From the NCBI RefSeq assembly GCF_901709675.1, contig NC_051105.1:13502604-13566603 (forward strand): a DNA stretch of 64,000 bases. Reading direction: 5' to 3'. Positions 1 through 11,049 of the stretch are shown piece after piece (the first letter of the stretch is position 1; each line of letters opens with the position of its first letter). Source of the DNA: Syngnathus acus (Eukaryota; Chordata; Actinopteri; Syngnathiformes; Syngnathidae). A model generated the notes under the pieces. It saw nothing but the letters and a program-made list of their open reading frames with translations, did not search any database and was not told the DNA's origin. Both the position numbers and the translations under genes were made by a program.

Positions 1-758
1 GGAGAGAGTGAGATGCGCCAGGTTCCTGGGGGTGCACATCAGTGAGGATCTCTCCTGGTCCACCAACACCGCGTCGCTGGCGAAGAAGGCCCAGCGCCGC
101 CTGTACTTCCTTCGGAAACTCAGGCGAGCGGGGGCTCCTCCGGCCGTCATGACTACTTTTTACCGCGGCACCATTGAGAGCGTCCTCTCCAGCTGTATTG
201 CTGTCTGGGGTGGCAGCTGCACTGACCATGACTTGAAGGCCCTGCAGCGCATAGTGAAAACGGCTAGTAAGACTATTGGTGCTTCTCTCCCCTCCTTGAA
301 GGACATTTACACCTCCCATCTCGCCCGCAGGGCGACCAAGATTGTGAGTGATGTGAGTCACCCCGCTCACTCTTTGTTTGAACTTCTGCCCTCTGGGAGG
401 CGGTACAGGAGCCTGCGCTCCCGCACCACCAGACTTTCCAACAGCTTCGTACTCCAGGCTGTTAGGATCCTGAACTCGCTCCCCCTTTCAGCGTAGCGTC
501 CTGTTCTTGCTGTATGCGCACTGGCTCGGTTTTGCCCCTCTTATTTAATGGGTTATTGGTCTGTTATTTATTCATCGCTCGTTTTATTTTATTTATTATT
601 TATTATTTATTATTTATGGTTTGTGCCTTCTTGTTTTTGTTTTGTGTCGCCTACTTGTATGTCTCGTCACCGTGGGATGGAGAAAACGGAATTTCGGTTT
701 CTTTGTGTGTCTTGACATATGAAGGGATTGACAATAAAGCTGACTTTGACTTTGACTT
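1..758 (+). mobile_element. 3' end of LINE family a (TTTGAC tail)
   Basis: This is the downstream end of a non-LTR retrotransposon that enters from outside the window. It holds the last part of the polymerase frame (2-496), an AT-rich 3' untranslated region, and a terminal TTTGAC repeat tail at about 737-757. The same tail and 3' region recur in minus orientation at 35813, 41874, 49693 and 55706 and in plus orientation at 63319-63621, so they define one family, here called a. The clade is L2/CR1/Rex1-like by general motif pattern; the exact clade is not settled. Confidence 0.9.
2..496 (+). CDS. LINE family a ORF2, C-terminal fragment
   Basis: The open frame runs from the window edge to a stop at 494-496. 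It encodes the region after the reverse transcriptase palm and thumb: the [12 protein letters not shown] motif, the [15 protein letters not shown] basic stretch, and the [14 protein letters not shown] motif near the end. These are hallmarks of jockey-superfamily LINE ORF2 C-termini in fish. It is closely similar to the same part of the 991-codon frame at 36100-39075 and carries no frameshift. The first residues are missing only because the window starts here. It is a transposon protein, not a host gene. Confidence 0.88.
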   Translation, partial: ERVRCARFLGVHISEDLSWSTNTASLAKKAQRRLYFLRKLRRAGAPPAVMTTFYRGTIESVLSSCIAVWGGSCTDHDLKALQRIVKTASKTIGASLPSLKDIYTSHLARRATKIVSDVSHPAHSLFELLPSGRRYRSLRSRTTRLSNSFVLQAVRILNSLPLSA

Positions 759-980
759 TGATATACATATACATACATATACATATATATATATACATAT
801 ACATATATATATACATATATATATACATATATATATACATATATATATACATATATATACATATATATACATATATATACACATATATATACACATATAT
901 ACACATATATATACACATATATACACATATATATACACATATATATACACATATATATACACATATATATACACATATAT

Positions 981-1013
<33 letters not shown>

Positions 1014-1719
1014 CATATACACATACATATATATACACATACATATATATACATATACACATACATATATATACACATACATATATATACACATACATAT
1101 ATATACATATACATATACATATATATACACATACATATATATACATATACATATATACATACACATATATATATACGTATATATATACATACACATATAT
1201 ATATACGTATATATATACATACACATATATATATACGTATATATATACATACACATATATATATACGTATATATATACATACACATATATATACGTATAT
1301 ATATACATACACATATATATACGTATATATATACATACACATATATATACGTATATATATACATACACATATATATATATACGTATATATATACATATAC
1401 ATATATATATATACGTATATACGTATACGTATACGTATACGTATACGTATACATATATACGTATATACGTATACGTATACGTATACGTATACGTATACAT
1501 ATATATACATATACATATATATACATATACATATATATACATATACATATATATACATATACATATATATACATATACATATATATACATATACATATAT
1601 ATATATATACATATATATATATACATATATATATATACACATATATATATATACACATATATACATATATATATACACATATATAGTATATATGTATATA
1701 TTATATACATATACATATT
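759..1719. repeat. Long TA/CA/CG-alternating microsatellite
   Basis: About 960 bp are built almost only from alternating purine-pyrimidine steps (TA, CA, GTA) with higher-order blocks near 1160-1400 and 1420-1500. All six frames are open over long stretches because the repeat contains no stop, which yields spurious proteins of Tyr/Ile/His/Thr/Val. The tract starts directly at the LINE a tail. Similar short tracts continue at 2365-2412, 3965-4012 and 4193-4296, between transposons. Confidence 0.95.
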
Positions 1720-2364
1720 CAGGGCTGTGGACTCGGTCGGATTTTTGCACCGAGTCCGAGTCCGAGTCCGGCTGTCCATTTTTTGCTGTTAATTCATGTG
1801 ACTGCTTAGTCTTTATTCAAGGCTAATTTAGATCAAAATCTAAATAATTACAACAGTTTTGTGATGGCTTTGTCTTTATTAAACATATAAACGAATACAA
1901 TAAACAGATACTTTCAAGTTTCAATTCAACGACTTGAGTTTGTTCTTAGGAACAAAATGGCCTCAACCAAGTTAGCCTTCATCGCGCCGCGCTGATCAGA
2001 CATGATAAACTTGAGCCCGGAAAACAGGCGCTCTACGCTGACTTGGCTGATTGGCATTGCTGTTAGTGTCCGAGTCGCTGCCTTGAGGCCGGACGGATAA
2101 CGATCAGCTGTAACAAATGGGCTGTCTTTCATTCGACCAAGTGCCAACATTGGCCCAATTTCTTCATCTATGTCGGTTGGCGAGGTGGCGGCCGACAAAC
2201 GCCGGCGGCGCTCAATGTTGTCAAGTTCTTTTTCAAACTCATCCTCCTCCATATTTTTTTTATTGTCGGACTCGGTGGACTCGGTCAAAATCAGCACCGA
2301 GTCCGAGTCCGGCAAAAAATGACCGAGTCCGGCCGAGTCCGAGTCCCCGAGTCCACAGCCCCCG
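1720..2364 (-). mobile_element. hAT element with GGCTGTGGACTCGG termini
   Basis: The left end begins CAGGGCTGTGGACTCGG. The right end is its inverted copy, followed by a cluster of GAGTCC repeats on both sides. The element encodes only the tail of a hAT transposase (1926-2252). The 8-bp target duplication cannot be verified because the flanks are low-complexity TA repeat. At about 645 bp it is an internally deleted copy. Confidence 0.8.
1926..2252 (-). pseudogene. hAT transposase C-terminal remnant
   Basis: This is a 108-residue reading frame on the minus strand. It starts with an acidic/basic segment (MEEDEFEKEL, ERRRR) and ends in the hAT dimerisation motif SVERLFSGLKF...SDQRGAM...EAILFLR. 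That C-terminal region is the most conserved part of hAT transposases and mediates dimerisation. The catalytic RNase H-like core is missing, so no transposition activity is expected from this copy. Confidence 0.8.
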
Positions 2365-2365
2365 A

Positions 2366-2408
<43 letters not shown>

Positions 2409-2545
2409 CATACCGTTTTTTTCCATGTATAATGCGCCCCCGTGTATAATACGCACCCTAAAAATGGCATGTTGATGCTGGAAAAAAGCCTGTACCCATG
2501 TATAATACGCACCCAATTTCCTTTTTTTTTTTCTTTTTTTTTTTT

Positions 2546-2777
2546 AAAGTCCCAATGATCGTCACACACGCATCTGGATGCTGTGAAATTTGTCCTCTGC
2601 ATCCCCGTGTGATTTTGATCCATCCCCTGGGGGAGAGGGGAGCAGTGAGCAGCAGCGGCGCCGCGCTCGGGAATCATTTGGTGATCCAACCCCCCAATTC
2701 CAACCCTTAATGCTGAGTGCCAAGCAGGGAGGCAATGGGTCCCATTTTTATAGTCTTTGGTATGACCCGGCCGGGTT
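2546..2777 (-). repeat. SINE s1 body, head-less
   Basis: This is the body and tail of the tRNA-derived SINE seen in full at 3010-3331, without its tRNA-like head. It lies 133 bp inside the transposon end. The same distance separates SINE sequence from the end in copies B (23115) and C (32012), so it appears to be part of the transposon family rather than an independent insertion. Confidence 0.8.
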
Positions 2778-3009
2778 ACTTAAGTCCGTAAACGTAAAAT
2801 TATTTCAGAAAAAAGATCATCTTTGGGAACAACCGGATGTTATTCTGCCGGTCAGTATCACTGCGCATGCAGTAGCAAACCCGATAGCGAAGAAATATGT
2901 CAGACTCTCAACGGGATCACCAATATTTGAGTGATGTTCCAGTTATTTATCACAATTATTTATTATAATAATAATAATATATATAATATATATAATAATT
3001 ATTTATTTA

Positions 3010-3331
3010 AAGATTAAAGATTAAAAAGATTAAAGTCCCAATGATCGTCACACACACACCTGGGTGTGGTGAAATTTGTCCTCTGCATTTAACCCATCCC
3101 CGTGTGGTTTTAATCCATCCCCTGGGGGAGAGGGGAGCAGTGAGCAGCAGCGGTGCCGCGCTCGGGAATCAGTTGGTGATCTAACCCCCCAATTCCAACC
3201 CTTAATGCTGAGTGCCAGGCAGGGAGGCAATGGGTCCCATTTTTATAGTCTTTGGTATGACCCGGCCGGGGTTTGAACCCACAACCTTCCAGTCTCAGGG
3301 CGGACACTCTACCACTAGGCCACTGAGCTGG
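3010..3331 (-). repeat. tRNA-derived SINE s1, full copy
   Basis: Read on the minus strand, the head has an A-box-like TGGCCTAGTGG and a B box GGTTCAAACCC, the internal RNA polymerase III promoter of a tRNA. A conserved body follows, then a tail of ATCTTTAATCTTT type at 3010-3035. This SINE type is widespread in teleosts. It inserted into pogo-like copy A, which already carries a truncated SINE. Confidence 0.85.
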
Positions 3332-3964
3332 TTTTTTATTTACTTATTTACTTATCTACTTTATTTATTTATTATTCACAATTGTCATGGTGATCTTTCT
3401 GGTGATTTCCTAACTAGGCTGGATGTATTTTTATTGTTGGCATTGATTTCTCCGACTGCCCGTAAAGGCACCACCGCGATCAGTTAGGTGAAAATGAAAA
3501 GAGAGGAAAGTGACGTGCGGACATGTGAAAAAGGCGGCTCTGTATGGGAGAGAAGTTGAAGAGGAATAAAAACACCCTCGGAAACCAAAACTTGCCCCTC
3601 GTCGTGACTCGGAGCCGCAACAAATGTTTCGGATTTGTGTAGGGTACATTGTGACAGCAAACGAGCAGGTGATCGAGCAAGCGTCTGATACGAGAGCATT
3701 GTGTTCGTATGGAGCGCGTTTGAAGTGAACAGCAGAGAAGAAAGGAACAAGGCAAAGTGTTGTGAAATAAAATATTACCTGTAATACGCATTTAGGTAGA
3801 GAACTGAACTCTCGCTCTTTATATAGCTGACATGTCGAAAAAAAAAAAAAAAAAAGATTTAAAAAAAAAATTTAAAAAAAAATTGTACCCATGTATAATG
3901 CGCACCCCAGATTTTAGGACAATAAATTAGTTAAATTTTGCGCATTATACATGGGAAAAAACGG

Positions 3965-4012
3965 TATATACATATATACATATACATATATACATATACA
4001 TACATATACATC
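3965..4012. repeat. TA/CA microsatellite segment
   Basis: A short continuation of the alternating TA/CA tract between two transposon fragments. Confidence 0.9.
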
Positions 4013-4192
4013 ATCATCGGCGGTCACTCGTAGTAGAGTATGACGGTCCTCCTTCTTGGTCTTTGTGGGTCTTCAGGTGGTTGAAGAGGCCGATCCTGGA
4101 CCCGATAACTCTGGTGCAGTGTGGACAGGGGAATGTAATGGTGGTGGGTTTGGGTTGGGCCTGCTTGGTGGGGGCTCTCTCCTTTCTGCATA
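4013..4192 (-). pseudogene. LINE C-terminal fragment with CCHH zinc finger
   Basis: The minus strand encodes about 58 residues ending in a zinc-finger-like FPCPHCTRVIGSRIGLFNHL segment followed by KTH and a stop at 4014. A terminal Cys2-His2 motif of this kind is known from the ends of some LINE polyproteins in fish. The 3' side shows a CATCATCATC run, compatible with a short simple-repeat LINE tail. Only the last exon-sized piece is present, so the clade is uncertain. Confidence 0.6.
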
Positions 4193-4296
4193 TATATACA
4201 TATGTATACATATATACATATACATATATATATATATATACATATATACATATATATCTAAACATATATATATATATATACATATATATACATATA
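4193..4296. repeat. TA/CA microsatellite segment
   Basis: Alternating TA/CA tract ending in the TA target duplication of the Tc1 element. Confidence 0.9.
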
Positions 4297-4525
4297 CAGT
4301 GCCTTGCGAAAGTATTCGGCCCCCTTGAACCTTTCAACATTTCGCGACATTTCAGGCTTCAAACATAAAGATATAAAATTTTAATTTTTTGTCAAGAATC
4401 AACAACAAGTTCACAATCGTGAAGTGGAACAAAATTTATTGGATAATTTAAACTTTTTTAACAAATAAAAAACTGAAAAGTGGGGCGTGCAATATTATTC
4501 GGCCCCCTTGCGCTAATACTTTGTA

Positions 4526-6355
4526 ATAATAATAATAACAATAATAAACTATTTGTATAGCACCTTTCATACAAGAAATGCAGCTCAAAGCGCTTTACAA
4601 CAATGAAAGAAAAACATGAATACATAAAAACAAAACAATGTATGCATACACAATTAATAAAGTGAGTTTAAAATAGGAGCACGCTTTAATAAAATAAAGA
4701 ATATATCTTTAAGAAAAGGTAAAAAATAAAATAAAGATAAAGATAAAATTAGGCTTAAAATGAAATTTATAAAACGTAATTAGTTAAATGCTCGGGTAAA
4801 GAAATGAGTTTTAAGTTTTGTTTTGAAAATATCTAGCGACCTGGCCTCCCTGATACCTATTGGCAGTGTGTTCCATAGTTTGGGGGCGTAATTAACAAAG
4901 GCTGCATCACCGATCTTCTTTCTGCTGTTGCTGGGAGCCTCCAATAAACCAGCAGCAGATGATCGCAGGGTTCTTGGAGGTATATAGCTAACAAGAGAGT
5001 TTGCAATGTAGCTTGGTCCCTGCCCATTGAGGGCTTTGTATAGAAGGAGAAGGATTTTAAAATCAATTCTAAATGTTACAGGAAGCCAGTGCAGAGCAGC
5101 TAGAACTGGTCTAATGTGCTCTCTCTTCTTGGTCCTGGTTAATAGGCGAGCTGCAGCGTTTTGGATGAGCTGAAGTCTATCAGTGGTTTTTTTCGGGAGA
5201 CCAGTAAAGAGTGCATTACAGTAGTCAAGCCGGCTTGAAATAAAGGCATGAATCAGTTTCTCAGCATCATTTTGATTTATGAACGCTCTTACTTTGGCTA
5301 TATTTCTAAGGTGGAAAAATGATGTTTTGGTAACCTTGTTAATGTGGGACCTGAAGCTTAGATCTGAATCCAAGATAACACCAAGACTTGTAATCTCGGA
5401 TTTAATCCAGGGAGTTAATTTCCCCAAATTATTAAACAGCATTTCTCTTTTAGTTTTAGGGCCGATTAGCAAGATTTCAGTTTTATCCTCGTTTAACTTT
5501 AAGAAATTGTTGCTCATCCATTTATTTATAGCCAGAAGACAGTTGGTGATGGAGTTTATAGGTGTAGCATCATTGGGTTCTGCAGATATGTACAATTGTG
5601 TGTCATCCGCATAACTATGGAAATATACATTGTGCTTTCTGATGACGTCGCCAAGCGGCAGCATGTAAAGTGAGAATAATAGTGGACCAAGGCAGCTGCC
5701 TTGTGCAACCCCATAGCGACTGTCATGTGTGTTGGACACATGCTCTCCTAAACTGACATAGAACTTTCTCCCTTTGATATATGTTCTGAACCAGTTTAAC
5801 ACACAGTCCGAAAGACCGACTAACCTTTCAAGACGATTGATTAGGATATCATGCTCAATGGTATCAAACGCCGCACTTAGGTCTAAGAGGATAAGAATCG
5901 ACACCTTGTTTTCATCAGAGTTTAATCTGAGGTCGCTGATTATTCTAGTAAGAGCAGTTTCAGAGCTGTGGTATGTTCTAAAGCCTGACTGAAATTCCTC
6001 CAGGATATTGTTTTCTTTCAGAAACGAGTTTATTTGCACTGAAACTATCTTTTCAAGTATCTTACTAATGAAAGGAAGGTTGGATATCGGCCTATAGCTG
6101 GTCAGTACATTTCCATCTAGGTTGGGCTTCTTTAATAAAGGTTTTACCACAGCTGTTTTAAAGGCATCTGGGAAGATGCCTGTTTGAAGGGATGTGTTTA
6201 TAATGTTTAGGACATGACTTGAAACACTGTTGAATACCCGCTTAAAGAATGCTGTCGGTACAGGGTCAATACTTGAAGTGGAGGAGTTACACTCAGTGAC
6301 AGTCTTGCAAAGCTCATTCAATGTAATACAGGTGAATGTTCCCATGGTTACACAA
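4526..6355 (-). mobile_element. 5'-truncated LINE family e inside Tc1
   Basis: The insertion is bounded by TTTGTA at 4520-4525 and 6356-6361, a target duplication taken from the last codons of the Tc1 transposase. The 3' end lies on the left with a TAATAA simple-repeat tail preceded by a sequence rich in AAAGCGCTTT-like motif. The 5' end is truncated within the polymerase frame. This orientation and structure are typical of target-primed reverse transcription. Confidence 0.9.
4780..6340 (-). pseudogene. LINE e reverse transcriptase, 5'-truncated
   Basis: The frame is open to its stop at 4780. Reverse transcriptase blocks in order: SYRPISNLPFISKILEK, the LLDLSAAFDTIEHDIL block, GVAQGSCLGPLLFSLY, SYADDTQLY with the catalytic aspartates, then SLGVILDSDLSF and the C-terminal LHWLPV...RTLRSS region. 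This is the jockey-superfamily pattern (L2/CR1/Rex1-like). The endonuclease and the first polymerase blocks are missing by 5' truncation. It is fused in frame with the Tc1 transposase upstream, so one 818-codon frame covers both (7236 to 4780). Confidence 0.9.
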
Positions 6356-7367
6356 TTTGTAGCGCCACCTTTTGCTGCAATTACACCTGCAAGTCGCTTG
6401 GGGTATGTCTCTATCAGTTTTGCACATCGAGAGACTGGAATTCTTGCCCATTCTTCCTTGCAAAACAGCTCGAGCTCAGTGAGGTTGGATGGAGAGCGTT
6501 TGTGAACAGCAGTCTTCAGCTCTTTCCACAGATTCTCGATTGGATTCAGGTCTGGACTTTGACTTGGCCATTCTAACACCTGGATACGTCTATTTGTGAA
6601 CCATTCCATTGTAGATTTGGCTTTATGTTTTGGATCATTGTCCTGTTGGAAGATAAATCTCCGTCCCAGTCTCAGGTCTTTTGCAGACTCCAACAGGTTT
6701 TCTTCCAGAATGGTCCTGTATTTGGCTCCATCCATCTTCCCATCAATTTTAGCCATCTTCCCTGTCCCTGCTGAAGAAAAGCAGGCCCAAACCATGATGC
6801 TGCCACCACCATGTTTGACAGTGGGGATGGTGTGTTCAGGGTGATGAGCTGTGTTGCTTTTACGCCAAACATATCGTTTTGCATTGTGGCCAAAAAGTTC
6901 GATTTTGGTTTCATCTGACCAGAGCACCTTCTTCCACATGTTTGGTGTGTCTCCCAGGTGGCTTGTGGCAAACTTTAAACGAGACTTTTTATGGATATCT
7001 TTGAGAAATGGCTTTCTTCTTGCCACTCTTCCATAAAGGCCAGATTTGTGCAGTGCACGACTGATTGTTGTCCTATGGACAGACTCTCCCACCTCAGCTG
7101 TAGTTATCTGCAGTTCATCCAGAGTGATCATGGGCCTCTTGGCTGCATCTCTGATCAGTCTTCTCCTTGTTTGAGTGAAAGTTTGGAGGGACGGCCGGGT
7201 CTTGGTAGATTTGCAGTGGTCTGATACTCCTTCCATTTCAATATAATTGCTTCCACAGTGCTCCTTGAGATGTTTAAAGCTTGGGAAATCTTTTTGTATC
7301 CAAATCCGGCTTTAAACTTCTCCACAACAGTATCTCGGACCTGCCTGGTGTGTTCCTTTGTCTTCAT
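6356..7367 (-). pseudogene. Tc1 DD34E transposase, frameshifted and 3'-disrupted
   Basis: The N-terminus has the paired-type helix-turn-helix (KISQALNISRSTV) and a GRPSKLS linker (7155-7367). A single-base loss near 7170 shifts the frame, and the rest continues in the neighbouring frame to the LINE junction. The catalytic triad is visible: WSDETKIE, the QQDNDPKHK aspartate, and SPDLNPIENLW with the glutamate, so it is DD34E. The LINE inserted two codons before the natural stop, which now lies on its far side near 4515. The frame therefore runs on into LINE sequence. The frameshift makes this copy unlikely to produce active enzyme. Confidence 0.92.
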
Positions 7368-7760
7368 GGTTCTCTCTGCGCTTTAAACAGAACCCTGAGA
7401 CTATCAAAGAGCAGGTGCATTTATACGGAGACTTGATTACACACAGGTGCATTCTATTTATCATCATCAGTCATTTAGGACAACATTGGATCATTCAAAG
7501 ATCCTCACTGAACTTCTGGAGTGAGTTTGCTGCACTGAAAGTAAAGGGGCCGAATAATATTGCACGCCCCACTTTTCAGTTTTTTATTTGTTAAAAAAGT
7601 TTAAATTATCCAATAAATTCCGTTCCACTTCACGATTGTGTCCCACTTGTTGTTGATTCTTGACAAAAAATTAAAATTTTATATCTTTATGTTTGAAGCC
7701 TGAAATGTGGCGAAATGTTGAAAGGTTCAAGGGGGCCGAATACTTTCGCAAGGCACTGTA

Positions 7761-9180
7761 TATGTTTTTTTTCCACTCTATTGTGCATTTCATGGCTAAT
7801 GGCTACTTTCTTCGCTCTTTGGTGCATACCGCCTACTGTACAATGCTGTACTGTGCAGTCTATTCAGGTAAGCTTGCCCTTATAACAAACACATGCCAGA
7901 CAGGCTGTTCCTTAATGAAATGGGCATCTCTCACTGACTGAGAGGTTTGTCAGTACTTGACCAAGTTTGTGACAGTTACACAGAAAATCCACTTGCATCA
8001 GCGCTTAGTCCATTTTGTTTTTTTAAACTTTGACATCATCTGTCCGCAAAATGGGCATCTGTGTCAGATACGCAAGAAACAAAAGAAGCATTGGCTTTGC
8101 AGAATCAGTATTTGTCACTACAATCTAAAATTATAGGTGAGCATTTGTACTGTAGGTGAGCATTTGTACTGGAGTTAAAATGTAGACTCATGGTGAAATG
8201 CAATGCATCAAGCCCACTGAAATCACCAAACGCTTAAATGTTTCACCTCCGAGGGGTTTCACAGTTGAGCTTGTATGGGATCTGCTCATGTTCCCTTTTT
8301 CTGCAAACTTAGGCCTTTCCTTTACTCTGGTAAAATGCTAATCTTTGTCTCTTTAAAGAGAAAGCCAACAAAATAAAATCTTTGCAATAATATGCTGTAT
8401 GTGCCCCCACTAGCCTAAACATGGCATTCTAACTAATACTGCGTTTGTGTCATATGAATCAAGCAGAAAAGTCCCTGTTTTTATCCATCTAAGCAGTCAG
8501 CAATTTTGCCACTTGCTGTCGACTGAAAATTACATCACAGTTGTTCAGGGCGTAGAGCACCAATGACGGCTCACCCTACTAGACTAGTGATAGGCGCATT
8601 TTATGCTAAAGAAAACTTTAGGTTGATTTTTAAGCTCAGCTTTGTACTTTACTGAAGTACTTTTGTACTTTTCATCCTAGCTTACTTATTTGTCTTGCTA
8701 ATACGGGTTTTGCATTTTCTCGTGAAGTATCTGTAGTTTAGTTCATGTTCATTACCTTCAACTTGGAGGTAGTTGCTGACATTGTTTTAGGTTCATAGGA
8801 ACAACTCAAAATGTGTTTAATGCCCAAATACTGTTTTCCCTAATGTAGCTGTCCAATGTGTTGGTACACTAGTATGTCTTTTCATTGCTTCTACACACTC
8901 CACACTTGTATTTTCTATAGCCAATGTTTGTACAATGGCACGAGTGATGACCTTTACCTTCTTTCAGTTTGAGTTGTTTTCCCCCAAGGAAGGTCTCAAA
9001 TTCCTGTTTGTCAAACCAGACAGTTATAATTTTTGTCTATCTCGGTAAAACCCAAAAACTGAGTCCAAAATTCAATGGAAAAGGTCACTCTGGCGCAACA
9101 AACCATGACTGTAACGAGTTGCAATACCTTTTCTCACATGAAAAATTGTTGTGTTCCCAAAAATGATGATCTTATTTGTT
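7761..9180. other. Spacer without recognisable gene
   Basis: Mixed-composition sequence, no convincing coding exon or transposon end. It contains a tandem duplication of a 19-bp unit (AGGTGAGCATTTGTACTGT) at about 8134-8172. I see no other structure. Confidence 0.6.
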
Positions 9181-9185
9181 GTTTA

Positions 9186-9291
9186 TCCATACATACATAC
9201 ATACATACATACATCCATTTTCTATACCGCTTGTAGCCAACAAAAATGTCTCGTTCACACACGCGCACGCACGCACGCACACACACGACTC
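9186..9291. repeat. Simple repeats with short SINE s2 tail
   Basis: A TACA tetranucleotide run (9186-9212) abuts a 25-bp piece matching the tail of SINE s2 (CATCCATTTTCTATACCGCTT type). A CACG/CACA run follows at 9255-9291. Confidence 0.75.
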
Positions 9292-10611
9292 AAAACTGAT
9301 GTGCAGCACTACTTACGACATATATTGTACAGAGAAAGAAACAGCTTGACTCTTTGAAGTAGCCCTGTTCCATTCCCACTTAAGTGTGTAATTGGTGTTC
9401 AAGGTAAGGAAGTCGACTTTCTGTGGCGGAGGCAGGTCTTCACTCACTGAAACAAACAAAAAAGGACAACACATGACCTCATAGCCCATTTTATGTACTT
9501 GTGGTCTTAAGACATGCTGTTAATAGAGTTAACATGCCCAGATCCGATACAGGCAAAGAGGAAGCACACGAGACTTTCCGTTGTTCATACCAACATGACA
9601 CCACCTAGAAACAGGCGTGTCTGATCGCTCTTTATTTGAATAGCCACAATTTAGTCACAGTTGCTGTAAAAGAAGAAACAATTAACGAATAACAATTCGC
9701 AATTCCCCCTACACTTGTCAGGATTCAACAGAGGACTGAGGAGAGAGAAGACGACTGCCAAGCTATCAAGCCTCCACAGCAATGTGCCGCCCTCCAGAGC
9801 CATATACCTCACCGTGATTGGTTCATTCAGCTCCGCTCACCACAAGTGTCATTCATATCTATCTTGCATTAATCTTTCATATTAAGATGGGGGCCGCAAA
9901 TTATCGTCCCGGGGGCCGCAGTTGGCCCGCGGGCTGGGAGTTTGAGACCCCTGTTCTCGGAGATCAGGGGCTTAGAACCCAGATTTATTTTTAATTTATT
10001 TGTTTGTTTGTGTTTGTTTTTAAAAACATTTATTTTTAAGAAATTGTTTGCATCTATTTTTTTTATCCTAAATTTTTGTTAAATCTTTATTCTCAGATGG
10101 GTTGTTGCAACAGATAGAATCCTTTTTATTTTGTCTTAAGACTAATCTAAGGCCAAACAGCCTCTACTATTTAAGTTGTATTTTATAATTTTACACACTA
10201 TACTTGTTTCACAGCACATTGATATTACTGTATTGTTATTTATTTCTGCTATGTCAGTTGACACTTAAAAGCACTAAATGTTGTTAAAAATGGACAGTCA
10301 CGTTACTGATAGCCAGCTAGCAAAATCAAAACGTCACAAACCTGGCGCATCAGTCTGTGTAGCAGCAGCTGTTGCTGATGGTGGCAGTGGTGTAGCTATC
10401 TGCTTTTTGAAAAAGCTTCTGAGATCCATAATAATCGTTATTATTTTCATTTAGGTGCAATTCAACAGGAGAAAGAAATGACTTGGAAGTGGCTCAAAAT
10501 AAAACATGAGTCAAAAAGGTAAGGCATGTTTTGCTAGGCTGTGATTGCACCTCACTTTGATTTTAATTTTATTATTTTAAATGGACTCACGCTATTAAAC
10601 AAAGTCAGTAT
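9292..10611. other. Spacer with one hAT MITE end
   Basis: Mostly unclassified sequence. At about 9893-9957 there is the terminal part of a hAT-type MITE (GGCCCGCGGGC...GAGTTTGAGACCCCTG), resembling the element at 21010-21313 but without a matching partner. At 10334-10429 on the minus strand a 31-residue frame starts MDLRSFFKKQ, a style of N-terminus seen in hAT/ZMYM1-like proteins, ending at a possible splice donor. No firm gene can be called. Confidence 0.5.
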
Positions 10612-11049
10612 TACCGTATTGGCCCGAATAAAAGACGACCCTGATTATAAGACAACTCTTTTTCAAGACTCAAGTTTGAAAAAAGACTTTTTGAACACCA
10701 AATTTAATTTTTATACAGAAAATGATTACTTCTGAAACAAATGATTATAACAATATATTCGAGAGAAAAAGCATGTTATTTTCATCTTCAGCTATCACAT
10801 CTTAATATCTGAAGCTTTAAATATGTAAACTAAAGTGCAACCACCCCCTCCGTGGTGGAGGGGTTTGCGTGTCCCAATGATCCTAGGAGCCATCTTGTCT
10901 GGGGCTTCATGCCCCTGGTAGGGTCACCCATGGCAAAAGGGTCCTAGGTAAGGGGCCAGACAAAGAACGGCTCAAAAAGCCCCTTATGACGAAAAATGAT
11001 GGCGGCGCACGCAGTTGCAGCGGCTCAGTGCTCTCCCGATCTACGCATT

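Larger units (their letters stand above)
2413..3964. mobile_element. pogo-like DNA transposon copy A (non-autonomous)
   Basis: The ends are inverted copies starting CCGTTTTTTTCC and ATGTATAATGCGC. TA dinucleotides at 2411-2412 and 3965-3966 give a Tc1/mariner-type target duplication. The body shares segments with copy B (22991-25959) and with the copy that still has pogo transposase (32140-33601). No coding capacity remains. It carries SINE sequence at 2546-2777 and a second, full SINE at 3010-3331. It sits inside the TA-rich microsatellite. Confidence 0.82.
4297..7758 (-). mobile_element. Tc1 transposon interrupted by a LINE
   Basis: The ends are long inverted repeats starting CAGTGCCTTGCGAAAGTATT, flanked by TA at 4295-4296 and 7759-7760. 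Removing the inserted LINE (4526-6355) leaves about 1.63 kb, the usual size of a fish Tc1 element. The transposase is on the minus strand, N-terminus near 7367. Left and right inverted repeats stay highly similar over more than 200 bp. Confidence 0.93.

Noticed and set aside
514-1792. Long open frames of 335-390 codons in all directions
   Set aside because: They are translations of the TA/CA microsatellite (runs of Tyr, Ile, His, Thr, Val) and have no coding signature.
4780-7236. Novel transposase-reverse transcriptase fusion gene
   Set aside because: A 6-bp target duplication and the displaced Tc1 stop codon show that it is a chance in-frame insertion; the transposase is also frameshifted upstream.
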